Assembly: GCA_964432885.1 (NCBI GenBank)
Contig: CAYSPG010000008.1
Span: forward strand, 62,001-126,000
DNA: 64,000 nt
From: CAYSPG01 sp964432885
Lineage (GTDB): Bacteria > Bacteroidota > Bacteroidia > AKYH767-A > OLB10
Direction: 5' to 3'
Shown: positions 44,385-53,579 of the stretch, piece by piece
Position numbering within the stretch: the first letter of the stretch is position 1
How the letters are laid out: the number at the start of each line of letters is the position of its first letter
Program-made: the position numbers and the translations under genes
The notes under the pieces: generated by a model
The model's input: the letters and a program-made list of their open reading frames with translations, nothing else
Databases searched by the model: none
What the model was told of the DNA's origin: nothing

Positions 44385-44558
44385 GTTTTACTTTGAAAAA
44401 AAGCAACTGTATAAAAGTATATAATAAAATCTGGCGCACAAAAACATCAATAGGCATCTACTGATGGGTTTAACCTGCAAAAAACTTTTCAACAATTGAA
44501 CTATCATTTAAAACGCTTTTTGTAAATATGCTTTTCCAACTCTAACCAAAAACACAAA

Positions 44559-45518
44559 ATGAAAAAAATCCTGAAAATTTTAGGAGTTTTGCTTGCGTTT
44601 GCATTGCTCCTTGTCATCGGTTTTGCATCGTTTATTTCGGTGCGAGGTATTCCAAAATACGATGTAGATGTACCATTAATTGCGGATGTTAAAGCAACTC
44701 CTGAACGTGTGGCTAAAGGAGAAAAAATTGCGGCTATGCTTTGCAAAGATTGCCACTATAATCCATCAACACAAAAATTTACAGGCCGTACTTTAACCGA
44801 AGTACCTGACTTTGGAATAATAAATGCGCGCAACATTACACATGATAGTGAAGCTGGAATTGGAGCTTACACCGATGCACAGCTTATTTACTTTATCCGT
44901 ACCGGAATTCATCCTTTAACAGGGCAATATGTACCGCCCTATATGCCAAAGCTGATTCACATTTCTGATGAGGACTTGTATTCCATCATTGCATTTCTGC
45001 GTTCGGATAACCCAATGCTTGCTGCTGATAAAACAGAATTGCCAGCATCAGAGCCATCTTTTCTTACTAAATTTTTAAGCACCATTGCTTTTAAACCTTT
45101 TCCGTTTCCTGACAAACCAATTCCCCAGCCCGACACATTAAATCAATTAGAGTACGGCCGGTACCTTGCACTATATCAACTTGAATGTTACACCTGCCAC
45201 AGTGCCGATTTTAAAAAGATGGATATGGGAACGCCAGAAAATTCATTGGGATTTTTTGGTGGTGGTAACAAAATGTTGAATAAGGAAGGTATTCCTATCA
45301 CAACATTAAATATTACACCTGATAAAGAAACAGGAATAGGTAACTGGACAGAGGAAGAATTTGTAAATGCGGTTAAATATGGCAAACACCCCAGTGGGCC
45401 AGCTCTGCGAAACCCCATGCTGCCATATATACAGTTAACCGACTATGAGGCTAAAGCAATTTATGCATACTTAAAAACGGTGCCTCCAATAAAAAATAAA
45501 ATTGATAGAGGAATTTAA
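44559..45518 (+). CDS. membrane-anchored dihaem cytochrome c
   Basis: A 319-residue protein with one N-terminal membrane helix and two cytochrome c domains. The haem sites are CKDCH (Cys62, Cys65, His66) and CYTCH (Cys210, Cys213, His214). Met-containing segments (PYMPKLIHISDEDLYSIIAF and NPMLPYIQLTDYEAKAIYAY) supply possible sixth ligands. The layout resembles the cytochrome subunits of alcohol/gluconate dehydrogenases but no dehydrogenase gene is adjacent, so its redox partner is unknown. Ends in a clear hairpin. Confidence 0.87.
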   Translation: MKKILKILGVLLAFALLLVIGFASFISVRGIPKYDVDVPLIADVKATPERVAKGEKIAAMLCKDCHYNPSTQKFTGRTLTEVPDFGIINARNITHDSEAGIGAYTDAQLIYFIRTGIHPLTGQYVPPYMPKLIHISDEDLYSIIAFLRSDNPMLAADKTELPASEPSFLTKFLSTIAFKPFPFPDKPIPQPDTLNQLEYGRYLALYQLECYTCHSADFKKMDMGTPENSLGFFGGGNKMLNKEGIPITTLNITPDKETGIGNWTEEEFVNAVKYGKHPSGPALRNPMLPYIQLTDYEAKAIYAYLKTVPPIKNKIDRGI

Positions 45519-45574
45519 TTTGTGTTAATACAACAAAAAGTGTGTTTGAAATTAAACCCTTATGAATAAAAAAT

Positions 45575-45600
45575 AAGCCGGAACCTATTGATTCCGGCTT
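45575..45600 (+). terminator. terminator after the cytochrome c gene
   Basis: AAGCCGGAA and TTCCGGCTT form a perfect 9-bp stem with an 8-nt loop. The T tract is short on the plus strand and longer on the minus strand, so it may work both ways. Confidence 0.7.
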
Positions 45601-46046
45601 TAAACTGCAATTCAAAATTTTTCTACCCTATTAAGATAACCCTTGGTGCTATCCTAATAATAATTTCAATTGCGTTTTTAGTTTGAGTGATAGACACACT
45701 TTAGCCCGCAAGTTTTTTTATTTTTCAAGTATCTTACCAGATAAACAGGCTAAAATTTTTACTTCTGTATCAAAGATCATATAGTTTTGATTGGGGGATG
45801 AAATATGTAACCGCTGTAACAAAATTAGTTTGACTTGCTTGTGCATGTATAAATTCAAAAAATACAGATTAGAAAAAAGAAAATATAGTTGGGCGAAGTT
45901 TAAACAAAAGTTTGTAGCATGCATGAATGAATGAATTATTGCGAAAGAGCAACCGCAATGTGGTTACAAATTTGCGCTAAGAAAAATACACCGACTTAAA
46001 AAGCTACTTAATAAATAGCAGAGTTAGGAAAACACAATATATTTAA
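45601..46046. other. 446-bp gene-free stretch
   Basis: AT-rich DNA with one 68-codon minus-strand ORF that lacks protein-like features. I see no RNA, repeat or promoter I can support. Confidence 0.4.
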
Positions 46047-46475
46047 TCAATGCGCTTCAGAAACCGGAACTATTAAATCTACTTCACCCGATTCCTGTTC
46101 GGTGGAAAAGGGTATGCCGCCAAAAACGCGGTAAGGGCCGGTGGTGTCAAATGCATTTACAAATATGTAATAGTCGCCCGGCTCAATGTTTTCCAAATGC
46201 ACATGGTCTTCACCTGTTTCACCAATAAACTTTGCATCAAATTCTGTTGGCACTTTATCATCGTTTAAATCCATTTGCTCCTGCGTGCAAAATTTAACAT
46301 ACACAGTGTCGCGATAATTAGCACGGTTTAAAATGGGTTTGCCATGATGCTGAGGATAGGCAACAACGGTGAGCGAGCCATCGGTGCCGGCACTGCACTT
46401 ATTTTCTTTTTTACAAGATGTACTCATGGTTACCATAGCTGTGGTAATTATAAGCGCAAGGGGAAGTATTTTCAT
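46047..46475 (-). CDS. lipoprotein of unknown function
   Basis: A 142-residue protein with lipobox STSC (Cys21) followed by KKENK. The mature part is a predicted small beta-sandwich (SLTVVAYPQHHGKPI, GDYYIFVNAFD), of the type used to hold prealbumin-like or carboxypeptidase-regulatory folds, with several His residues (QHHGK, EDHVHLE) that could bind metal. No specific function. It lies 50 bp past the end of nuoN on the same strand and could be read through from the operon. Confidence 0.72.
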   Translation of the reverse strand: MKILPLALIITTAMVTMSTSCKKENKCSAGTDGSLTVVAYPQHHGKPILNRANYRDTVYVKFCTQEQMDLNDDKVPTEFDAKFIGETGEDHVHLENIEPGDYYIFVNAFDTTGPYRVFGGIPFSTEQESGEVDLIVPVSEAH

Positions 46476-46525
46476 GTTGCTTTATTTTATTATGATTATA
46501 ACGAGCTAAAGCAAGAAATGTTTTG

Positions 46526-47902
46526 CTATAGCAGATTAATAAAAAAGGATGGGGCAATTCCAATTATCAAGGTAATAATTCCAGCAATATATAGCACAAA
46601 TAAATCAGATGGTGAATTATAATATGATGTGTTTTCCAATTCAGGCTCGCTGTACATTGCTATGATAACTCTGAAATAATAATACACACCAATGAGTGAA
46701 CTTAATACGGCAATTAAAACAAGCCACATCAAATCACTTTTTAACGCTGCATAAAACATATAATACTTTGCAAAAAATCCGGCAACAGGTGGTATACCAG
46801 CCATGCTCAACATACAAATGGTAATCATGGCAGCGGCAAAAGGATTTTTCTTTGATAATCCTTTTATTGCTTTGATAGATTCATTTCCGGTAGCGAGATA
46901 AACATTGTGCAACATTACAAACACACCAATGCTTGCAAGCGCATACGCAAATGCATATAAAAATAATGCGCCTTTTGAAGTTTGATTTAATGATGCCAAT
47001 GCCATCAGCATGTATCCTGCATGTGCAATGCTTGAGTAAGCAAGCATTCGTTTTAAACTTGTTTGATACACTGCAGAAATATTTCCAATCAACATAGTTG
47101 CAGCAGCAAGCACAGCAAGTATTTGCGTCCACCATTCAAACACACTGGAGAAACATGAAGAGAACAAACGGTAGAATGCAGCAAAGGCAGCCGTTTTTAC
47201 AATAGTTGCCATAAAGGCTGTAACTACAGTTGGAGCACCGTCATAAACATCAGGCGCCCAAAAATGAAATGGGGCTGCTGATATTTTAAATGAAAGCCCA
47301 ACAAGCATCAAAGCAATTCCTGCATAAAACATTACTGGTAATGAGTCGGCATGTTGCCCTACATAAATGGCAATTTGTTTTAAGTTGAATGATGCTGTTA
47401 CTCCATAAATTAATGCAATACCAAAAAGTAAAAAGCCCGTAGCAAATGCGCCAAGCATAAAATATTTTAATGCCGACTCGTTGCTGCGCATATTTAACTT
47501 ATCACTACCGGCAAGTATGTATAGAGCAATTGACAAAACTTCAATACCAATAAACAACATTGATAAATCAGAAAAACTTGTCATGATTATTCCACCAGCC
47601 AAAGCAAAAATTATTAATGCATAATGTTCGGCTGCACTGCTCTCGCTAGTGAAATAGCTGCGCGACATCATAAACCACAAATAGCAAATCACAATCATCA
47701 GTGCAGAAAATGCCATGGAAAAATTATCAGTTTCCATCATGTTGTTAAACCAGCTTGAGTAGGTGTTCCAATCAACAACTGTTAAACAAAATGCAATAAG
47801 CAATCCGGCAAGCACAAGTGGATACAAAAGTTTTTTAAACTTAAAAACATCCGACATCATTGCTGCGATGCCAACTACTGAAAGTGTAATGAGTGTATTC
47901 AA
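46526..47902 (-). CDS. nuoN: NADH-quinone oxidoreductase subunit N
   Basis: A 458-residue antiporter-like membrane subunit of complex I, at the end of the membrane arm set that pumps protons. It has the family core FKISAAPFHFWAPDVYDGAP with the conserved Lys, KRMLAYSSIAHAGYMLM and LSMAGIPPVAGFFAKYY. About 14 membrane helices are expected. It is the last nuo gene, 78 bp after nuoM; that gap contains ATTCGT-type repeats. Confidence 0.95.
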   Translation of the reverse strand: MNTLITLSVVGIAAMMSDVFKFKKLLYPLVLAGLLIAFCLTVVDWNTYSSWFNNMMETDNFSMAFSALMIVICYLWFMMSRSYFTSESSAAEHYALIIFALAGGIIMTSFSDLSMLFIGIEVLSIALYILAGSDKLNMRSNESALKYFMLGAFATGFLLFGIALIYGVTASFNLKQIAIYVGQHADSLPVMFYAGIALMLVGLSFKISAAPFHFWAPDVYDGAPTVVTAFMATIVKTAAFAAFYRLFSSCFSSVFEWWTQILAVLAAATMLIGNISAVYQTSLKRMLAYSSIAHAGYMLMALASLNQTSKGALFLYAFAYALASIGVFVMLHNVYLATGNESIKAIKGLSKKNPFAAAMITICMLSMAGIPPVAGFFAKYYMFYAALKSDLMWLVLIAVLSSLIGVYYYFRVIIAMYSEPELENTSYYNSPSDLFVLYIAGIITLIIGIAPSFFINLL

Positions 47903-47910
47903 TTTATGGT

Positions 47911-47932
47911 ACGAATAACGAATTTACGAATC
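47911..47932. repeat. ATTCGT-type repeat between nuoM and nuoN
   Basis: Three ACGAAT units in 22 bp (ACGAATAACGAATTTACGAA), nearly the same as the inner part of the inverted repeats around the cassette at 53275-54151. It lies immediately upstream of the nuoN start codon. Confidence 0.55.
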
Positions 47933-47980
47933 TGTATGTGTTGGTATGTGAATGACTAATGCCCAATTTCCAATGACTAA

Positions 47981-49438
47981 TTAACCTGCTTTTATAATTG
48001 CTAATAAATTTTCAACTGCTGGTGCTGCAATGCGCATTAATGAATTTGGATATACTCCCATGATGATGATTGCGGCAGCAACTATTATTAATAACGATTT
48101 TTCTGATGATGATAATGACGGAAATTCTCCTTGGGTTACATTTTTATGCCCGAGCATGATGGCTTTGTAACTGCGCAACATATACACAGCACCAAGAATT
48201 ACACTTGTGCCTGCAAACAAACAAATCCATGCATTAAATTTATATACTCCACTTAGCAATAAAAACTCTCCAACAAATCCGTTTGTCATTGGTAATGCAA
48301 CACTACCTAATAAAACTATCATAAATAAAATGGTAAACGTGCGGTGGTTGTTTGCAATACCTCCGAGTTCATCTAAGTTTCTTGTTTTTAAACGATTCAT
48401 TAAAATGTCGGCAATAAAAAATAACCCAATAACATTTACCCCATGGCTTAGCATTTGAAAAACTCCACCCTGAATACCTTCAACCGTCATTGAAAATATT
48501 CCTGCTGAAATTAATCCCACGTGTGCGATGGATGAGTACGCAATTAATCTCTTATAATCCTTTTGCACCATTGCAATGCACGATGCATACACAATTCCAA
48601 TTACCGATAAAACAATAACTGTTGTAGCCCACTCATGCGTGGCATTAGGAACAATTGGTATTAACCATCGGATAACTCCATAAATACCCATCTTTAACAT
48701 GATACCTGACAATAACATGGTGCCTTGTGTGGGTGCATCAGTATATGTATCGGGCTGCCACGTGTGCAATGGAAAAACAGGCATCTTAATAGCGAAAGCA
48801 AGAAACATCATCCAGAAAACAAAAGTTTCCTGAGAAGAAGTAAGTTTTAAATTATAAAATGCATTTAAATCAAATGTATGCGCATCAGGAGTTTGCAGGT
48901 AGAGATAAATTAATGCAACAAGCATTAATAAACTTCCACTTAATGTGTAGATAAAAAATTTAAGTGTGATTCTAACTCTGTCTTTTCCTCCCCACAGCAA
49001 ACAAATAAAATAAATTGGAATGAGAGCAAGCTCCCAAAAAATGTAAAACAAAAATCCATCCTGAGCAGTGAACACACCGTTCAACGCAAACTGCATTAAG
49101 AAAATTAATGAGTAAAATGCTTTTGCATTTTTTATTTCACGGTTAAATGATGAAAGTATAATAAGTGGAACCAGGAAGTTTGTGAGCTGCACGAGCAGAA
49201 AACTTATTCCATCCATTCCAATTCTAATGTTAATTCCTAAATCAGGAATCCACGGAATGTTTACGAAATAATTTACCGCACCATGATTTCGTATTTCAAA
49301 AAACATGTGAGCCGAAAACAAAAATGAAATAACAGAAAGTATGAGCGCACCACGCTGAATACTCTGTCCTTTAAATAACAGGCATATACCCGAACACAGT
49401 AGTTGAAAAAGAATTAATATGAGTAAATCGCTGAACAT
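47981..49438 (-). CDS. nuoM: NADH-quinone oxidoreductase subunit M
   Basis: A 485-residue antiporter-like proton-pumping subunit of complex I. Key parts are IFWELALIPIYFICLLWGG (conserved Glu), KMPVFPLHTWQPDTYTDAPT (conserved Lys), KRLIAYSSIAHVGLISAGIF and ALPMTNGFVGEFLLL. Fourteen membrane helices expected. Starts 13 bp after nuoL. Confidence 0.96.
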   Translation of the reverse strand: MFSDLLILILFQLLCSGICLLFKGQSIQRGALILSVISFLFSAHMFFEIRNHGAVNYFVNIPWIPDLGINIRIGMDGISFLLVQLTNFLVPLIILSSFNREIKNAKAFYSLIFLMQFALNGVFTAQDGFLFYIFWELALIPIYFICLLWGGKDRVRITLKFFIYTLSGSLLMLVALIYLYLQTPDAHTFDLNAFYNLKLTSSQETFVFWMMFLAFAIKMPVFPLHTWQPDTYTDAPTQGTMLLSGIMLKMGIYGVIRWLIPIVPNATHEWATTVIVLSVIGIVYASCIAMVQKDYKRLIAYSSIAHVGLISAGIFSMTVEGIQGGVFQMLSHGVNVIGLFFIADILMNRLKTRNLDELGGIANNHRTFTILFMIVLLGSVALPMTNGFVGEFLLLSGVYKFNAWICLFAGTSVILGAVYMLRSYKAIMLGHKNVTQGEFPSLSSSEKSLLIIVAAAIIIMGVYPNSLMRIAAPAVENLLAIIKAG

Positions 49439-49451
49439 TTTTATCTGTAAC

Positions 49452-51353
49452 TCAAATCATAAATTTTAAAACAAACAATACAATAATTCCACCAACCATT
49501 GCTATCACATAAAATCCTAAACGCCCGGTTTGCACCAATCGTAATCCGTTTGAAGCAGCGTTAGTGATTTTAGGAACAGCATTCACAACTCCGTCAATAA
49601 TATTTAAATCGACAATTTTATAAAGCAAACCAGAAATTACGTCAAGAGGTTTGCGGATAAGCATGTCATATACTTCATCTATATAATATTTGTTGGCAAC
49701 AAGTTTTGCAAAGCCTTTTAATTCTAAATCTCTTTCAGGAACTGTATTATTTGCAACATATGTTTTTCTTGTCATGAAATAAATTATGGCAAGCACTATA
49801 ACAGAAGCTATAAGCATTCCCACTTCAAATTCATGAGAAACAATATGCTCCTGAGCAAAATAAATTACTGGCGATACAAACTCATTAAATGCATGATGCG
49901 TGTGCAGCAAGTGATTAAACAATTCAGACATACCCATAAAACCACCAATGGTTGAAAGCACAGCAAGTACCATCAAAGGAATTGTCATTGTTGAAGGAGA
50001 CTCATGCAAATGTTCTTTTTGATGATGCGTTCCGCGAAACTCGCCATGAAATGTAAGCCAGTACAAACGGAACATATACACTGCTGTAAGTATAGATGTA
50101 AATGCAAGCACCACAAACATCCACATAGAATGAGAATAGGTAACAGCTAAAATTTCGTCTTTAGAAAAGAAGCCTGCAAAAAATGGAACACCGCTTATTG
50201 CAAGCACACCAATTAAAAATGTTAGATGCGTTTTGGGCAAATATTTTTTCAGCCCACCCATTACTCGAATGTCCTGCTCATTGCTCATGGCGTGAATAAC
50301 ACTTCCTGCGCACAAGAATAATAGCGCTTTGAAAAATGCATGTGTAACAACATGGAACAACGCTGTTGTGTAAGCACCAACACCAAGCGCCACAAACATG
50401 TAACCAAGCTGGCTCACTGTCGAATACGCCAACACTTTTTTAATATCATTTTGTTTAAGTCCAATAGTAGCAGCAAACACAGCAGTTGCCAAACCAATTA
50501 CTGCAACAAATTCAGCACTGAAAGGAGCAAGCGTAAACAACACATTGGAACGGATAACCATATAAATACCTGCAGTTACCATGGTAGCTGCATGTATGAG
50601 TGCAGACACAGGTGTGGGTCCAGCCATTGCATCGGGCAACCATGTGTATAATGGTATCTGTGCGCTCTTACCCATAGCGCCAACAAAAAGTAAAAGTGTA
50701 ATAGCAGTTATTGTTGTATCACCTGTTGGATAATTTTTTGCCGCTTCAAAAACTTCTTTATAATCGAGTGAACCAAACGTGTTGTACATCAAAAATAAAC
50801 CGAGCAAAAATCCCAAGTCACCAATTCGGTTCATGATAAATGCTTTGTTAGCTGCATTATTATAGGCATCGTTTTTAAACCAGAAACCGATAAGCAAATA
50901 TGAGCACAGCCCCACACCTTCCCAACCTGCAAACATTACCAGGTAATTTGAACCCATCACCAACAGCAGCATAAAAAATATAAACAGGTTGAGGTATGCC
51001 ATAAAGCGAGGATAATCTTCGTCATGATGCATGTATCCGATAGAATAAACATGAATGAGAAAACCTACACCCGTAACAACAAGTAACATAACTGCTGAGA
51101 GCCTGTCAACCATAAAAGAAAAATTCAAATGCAGGTTACCTGCATTTATCCAGTCAAATAAATTAACTGTGATGGAATCAATACTTCCGTTGCTGATATT
51201 TAAAAACAAAGTGAGTGAACAGATAAATGAAATCAAAAGCGCTCCTGATGCAACAAGGCCAACCAAATTGCGCGGCATGTTTTTGTTGAGCGAACCATTC
51301 AACACAAAACCCAAAAGAGGTAAAACCGGAATTAACCAAACTAAATTGTTCAT
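49452..51353 (-). CDS. nuoL: NADH-quinone oxidoreductase subunit L
   Basis: A 633-residue subunit at the far end of the membrane arm, with the long lateral helix. Motifs: MFAGWEGVGLCSYLLIGFW, SAQIPLYTWLPDAMAGPTPV (conserved Lys/Trp loop), KKVLAYSTVSQLGYMFVALG and ISGVPFFAGFFSKDEIL. The C-terminal ~120 residues hold the amphipathic helix (KPLDVISGLLYKIVDLNIID) and final anchor. Full length; 4 bp after nuoK. Confidence 0.96.
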   Translation of the reverse strand: MNNLVWLIPVLPLLGFVLNGSLNKNMPRNLVGLVASGALLISFICSLTLFLNISNGSIDSITVNLFDWINAGNLHLNFSFMVDRLSAVMLLVVTGVGFLIHVYSIGYMHHDEDYPRFMAYLNLFIFFMLLLVMGSNYLVMFAGWEGVGLCSYLLIGFWFKNDAYNNAANKAFIMNRIGDLGFLLGLFLMYNTFGSLDYKEVFEAAKNYPTGDTTITAITLLLFVGAMGKSAQIPLYTWLPDAMAGPTPVSALIHAATMVTAGIYMVIRSNVLFTLAPFSAEFVAVIGLATAVFAATIGLKQNDIKKVLAYSTVSQLGYMFVALGVGAYTTALFHVVTHAFFKALLFLCAGSVIHAMSNEQDIRVMGGLKKYLPKTHLTFLIGVLAISGVPFFAGFFSKDEILAVTYSHSMWMFVVLAFTSILTAVYMFRLYWLTFHGEFRGTHHQKEHLHESPSTMTIPLMVLAVLSTIGGFMGMSELFNHLLHTHHAFNEFVSPVIYFAQEHIVSHEFEVGMLIASVIVLAIIYFMTRKTYVANNTVPERDLELKGFAKLVANKYYIDEVYDMLIRKPLDVISGLLYKIVDLNIIDGVVNAVPKITNAASNGLRLVQTGRLGFYVIAMVGGIIVLFVLKFMI

Positions 51354-51357
51354 TCCA

Positions 51358-51675
51358 CTACCATTTAATTTTATTCAACATATCAATATCCACTGATTTT
51401 ATATTGCGATAAATCATAACCAATATTGCAAGTCCTACTGCTACTTCGGCAGCAGCCACAGCCATAATAAAAAACACAAATACTTGTCCGCTGGCATCAG
51501 CATGCTGTGTACTGAAAGCCGCCAACAATAAATTCACTGCGTTAAGCATAAGCTCAATGCACATGAAAATAATAATTGCATTTCTTCGAAACATCACACC
51601 AAGTACTCCTATAGTAAACAATACTGCCGAAAGCAGAAGGTAGTAGTTGATTGGAATTGTATTTAGAATGTTCAT
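51358..51675 (-). CDS. nuoK: NADH-quinone oxidoreductase subunit K
   Basis: A 105-residue three-helix subunit of complex I. The two helix-embedded glutamates are visible in FMCIELMLNAVNLLLAAF and AVAAAEVAVGLAILVMIY. Between it and nuoJ is a 129-bp gap filled by one copy of the composite palindromic element. Confidence 0.95.
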   Translation of the reverse strand: MNILNTIPINYYLLLSAVLFTIGVLGVMFRRNAIIIFMCIELMLNAVNLLLAAFSTQHADASGQVFVFFIMAVAAAEVAVGLAILVMIYRNIKSVDIDMLNKIKW

Positions 51676-51676
51676 A

Positions 51677-51805
51677 AGCCCCTCTAAATCTCCCCAAAGG
51701 GGAGACTTTCTGTTATTGCATTATTTTATTTTTTGTTCAATTTATTATCACTTTTACTAATTAGTACCTCACAATTCCTCCCCTTCGGGGAGGTTAGGTG
51801 GGGCC
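51677..51805. repeat. composite palindromic element, copy 1 (nuoK/nuoJ junction)
   Basis: Left end 51677-51709 with hairpin CTCCCC-AAA-GGGGAG (51690-51704); right end 51774-51805 with hairpin CCTCCCC-TTC-GGGGAGG (51777-51793) followed by TTAGGTGGGG. The outer ends are inverted relative to each other. The element fills the whole spacer: the left end stops 2 bp from the nuoK start, the right end touches the nuoJ stop codon. Confidence 0.87.
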
Positions 51806-52308
51806 TACTTTATTTCTTTTTTACCGAGCATCACAGCACCAACAATAGCCGTTAGAAATAATAGCGAAACGACTTCAAACGGCAACATATATTTTTGATA
51901 TAATACTTTTCCAAGATTTTTTACGAGTCCTATTTCATTTGCTCCATTGGTATTGAGTGGAATTGTTTCAGAACCTTTTAATGCTGCAACTAAAATTATC
52001 AGCAGCAAACCACCAGCAACAACAGCTGCAAATTTTGATACCATGGTTTTATGCGGTTCTATTTCTGTATTAAGATTAAGCAACATAATTACAAATAGAA
52101 ATAAAACCATTATTGCGCCAGCGTAAACAATAACATGCACTGCGGCAAGAAACTGTGCATTTAACAAAACATAGTGTCCCGCAATGGTGAAAAAACAAAA
52201 TATTAAATACAGAACAGAGTGAACAGGTTTTTTAGAAAACACCACCATCAATGCACTTGCAACAGAAAGCGCTGACAAAATATAAAATGCAATTGCTGAA
52301 TTAGGCAC
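51805..52308 (-). CDS. nuoJ: NADH-quinone oxidoreductase subunit J
   Basis: A 167-residue five-helix membrane subunit of complex I. It contains VHSVLYLIFCFFTIAGHYVLL, LAAVHVIVYAGAIMVLFLFVIMLLN (the conserved helix, quoted in parts) and the final LFLTAIVGAVMLGKKE. Its stop codon touches the right end of the composite element. Confidence 0.94.
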   Translation of the reverse strand: MPNSAIAFYILSALSVASALMVVFSKKPVHSVLYLIFCFFTIAGHYVLLNAQFLAAVHVIVYAGAIMVLFLFVIMLLNLNTEIEPHKTMVSKFAAVVAGGLLLIILVAALKGSETIPLNTNGANEIGLVKNLGKVLYQKYMLPFEVVSLLFLTAIVGAVMLGKKEIK

Positions 52309-52387
52309 TGTGGTTAGGTGGTAGTTTAAAGTTTATGTGTAGCTAGTAGGTTAAAACTGCGCGCGAAATTATAAATTTTTATCTCTG

Positions 52388-52720
52388 TTATTGTATCGTG
52401 TCTGTATTTGATTCTGGGCAATAAGTGGTTTCTGTTACTGTAACTTTTACTCTCAGTTTTGGGTTGTAAATGCTTTGTGATATGTAATCATATTTTTCTC
52501 TGCTGAAATCATTTTCCTCAAGCTCCTCTTTTGTGCCGCAAGTGGTAGATGTTTTTACAGTATCGGCTGGTATCATGTATGATGGCAACACTGTATCTAA
52601 ATATTGGGCAAACTGCGAGCGTAATGTGTAACATTCTCTACAATGATGTTTTTCGCAAGAAGAAAAACCGATGCTTGCAACCAGAAGAACAAATACATAT
52701 AGAATCTCTCTGGACTTCAT
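52388..52720 (-). CDS. lipoprotein inserted between nuoI and nuoJ
   Basis: A 110-residue protein with signal peptide and lipobox GFSSC (Cys22), then EKHHCRECYTL, a later TTCGTKEELEEN and a C-terminal ETTYCPE. Five Cys in the mature part suggest disulfides or metal binding. No known function and not a recognised complex I subunit. It begins 8 bp after nuoI, so it is translated from the nuo transcript. Its presence in other nuo operons should tell whether it is a cargo gene or an accessory factor. Confidence 0.75.
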   Translation of the reverse strand: MKSREILYVFVLLVASIGFSSCEKHHCRECYTLRSQFAQYLDTVLPSYMIPADTVKTSTTCGTKEELEENDFSREKYDYISQSIYNPKLRVKVTVTETTYCPESNTDTIQ

Positions 52721-52728
52721 TATCTATT

Positions 52729-53271
52729 TTAATCTGCTTTGCGATGGGCATTTGTTCGAACACCAATATCAATTCTTGTATCAGATGTTGTTCCTTCAAC
52801 CAATTTATCTTTTCCGAAAATAAAATTCTCACGCACCATATCCGAAGGAACAATTCTGTCTGTTAAAAAAATTGCTTCTTTAGGACAAGCCTCCTCGCAC
52901 AATCCGCAATAAATACAACGTAGCATATTTATTTCATACACCGATGCATATTTTTCTTCACGATATAAATTCTCTTCTCCTTTTTTTCTTTCTGCCGCAG
53001 TCATTGTTATAGCTTCAGCAGGACAGGCAACAGCGCACAGTCCACATGCAGTACAATTCTCTCTTCCTTTCTCGTCACGTTTTAGAACATGCCACCCGCG
53101 ATATACAGGAGCAATCGGGCGTTTTACCTCAGGGTAATTAATAGTTACTTTCTTTTTAAAAAGATGTTTGATGGTAATCATTAATCCACCAAGTATAGCA
53201 GGGAGATATATCTTTTCCTTAAAAGACATCTCTTTATTGACTACAACTTTACTTCTGTTTGTTAACTGCAT
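52729..53271 (-). CDS. nuoI: NADH-quinone oxidoreductase subunit I
   Basis: A 180-residue peripheral subunit holding iron-sulfur clusters N6a and N6b, which pass electrons towards NuoB. Both ferredoxin motifs are intact: CTACGLCAVACP and CIYCGLCEEACP. TIKHLFKKKVTINYPE is the typical membrane-contact start. The sequence before its start codon is the right-hand inverted repeat of the inserted cassette. Confidence 0.95.
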   Translation of the reverse strand: MQLTNRSKVVVNKEMSFKEKIYLPAILGGLMITIKHLFKKKVTINYPEVKRPIAPVYRGWHVLKRDEKGRENCTACGLCAVACPAEAITMTAAERKKGEENLYREEKYASVYEINMLRCIYCGLCEEACPKEAIFLTDRIVPSDMVRENFIFGKDKLVEGTTSDTRIDIGVRTNAHRKAD

Positions 53272-53318
53272 TTCATCAACGAATTACGAATCAGTAGGAA
53301 TATACAAATCGTTATATG

Positions 53319-53537
53319 TTATTTTTTCTTTGTTTTTTTGAATGGTGATTTGGAAGTGACGGTGCCATCGGGCAAACGGTAAAATACTTTATCCATAATG
53401 CCAAACACTGTTGGAATTCCCTTTCGTTGAGATTCCTGCAATGCTAATTGAACTCCACGATTACCAATGGCAGCCCACTCCAACGCTTCGCGAAAAAGGT
53501 TTTTGTTTTTATAATTTTTAAATTTAAGTCCGTTCAT
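53319..53537 (-). CDS. small companion protein of the zeta-like toxin
   Basis: A 72-residue protein: FREALEWAAIGNRGVQLALQ (helix), then RKGIPTVFGIMDKVFYRLPDG and a basic Lys-rich end. The 'ALEWA ... QES.RKGIPTV ... DKVFYRLPDG' layout is what I recall for small proteins encoded beside zeta-type AAA kinases in Bacteroidota and other phyla, where they are antitoxin candidates; this is from memory and not verified. It follows the broken kinase gene by 42 bp on the same strand and lies inside the inverted repeats. Confidence 0.6.
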   Translation of the reverse strand: MNGLKFKNYKNKNLFREALEWAAIGNRGVQLALQESQRKGIPTVFGIMDKVFYRLPDGTVTSKSPFKKTKKK

Positions 53538-53579
53538 TTTTTATGCTTTTAATAAATATTTCAAATAAAGATTGATGTA

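Noticed and set aside
45718..45924. 68-residue minus-strand ORF
   Set aside because: Composition is dominated by AT-driven Phe, Leu, Asn and Tyr, with no motif and no promoter; treated as chance.
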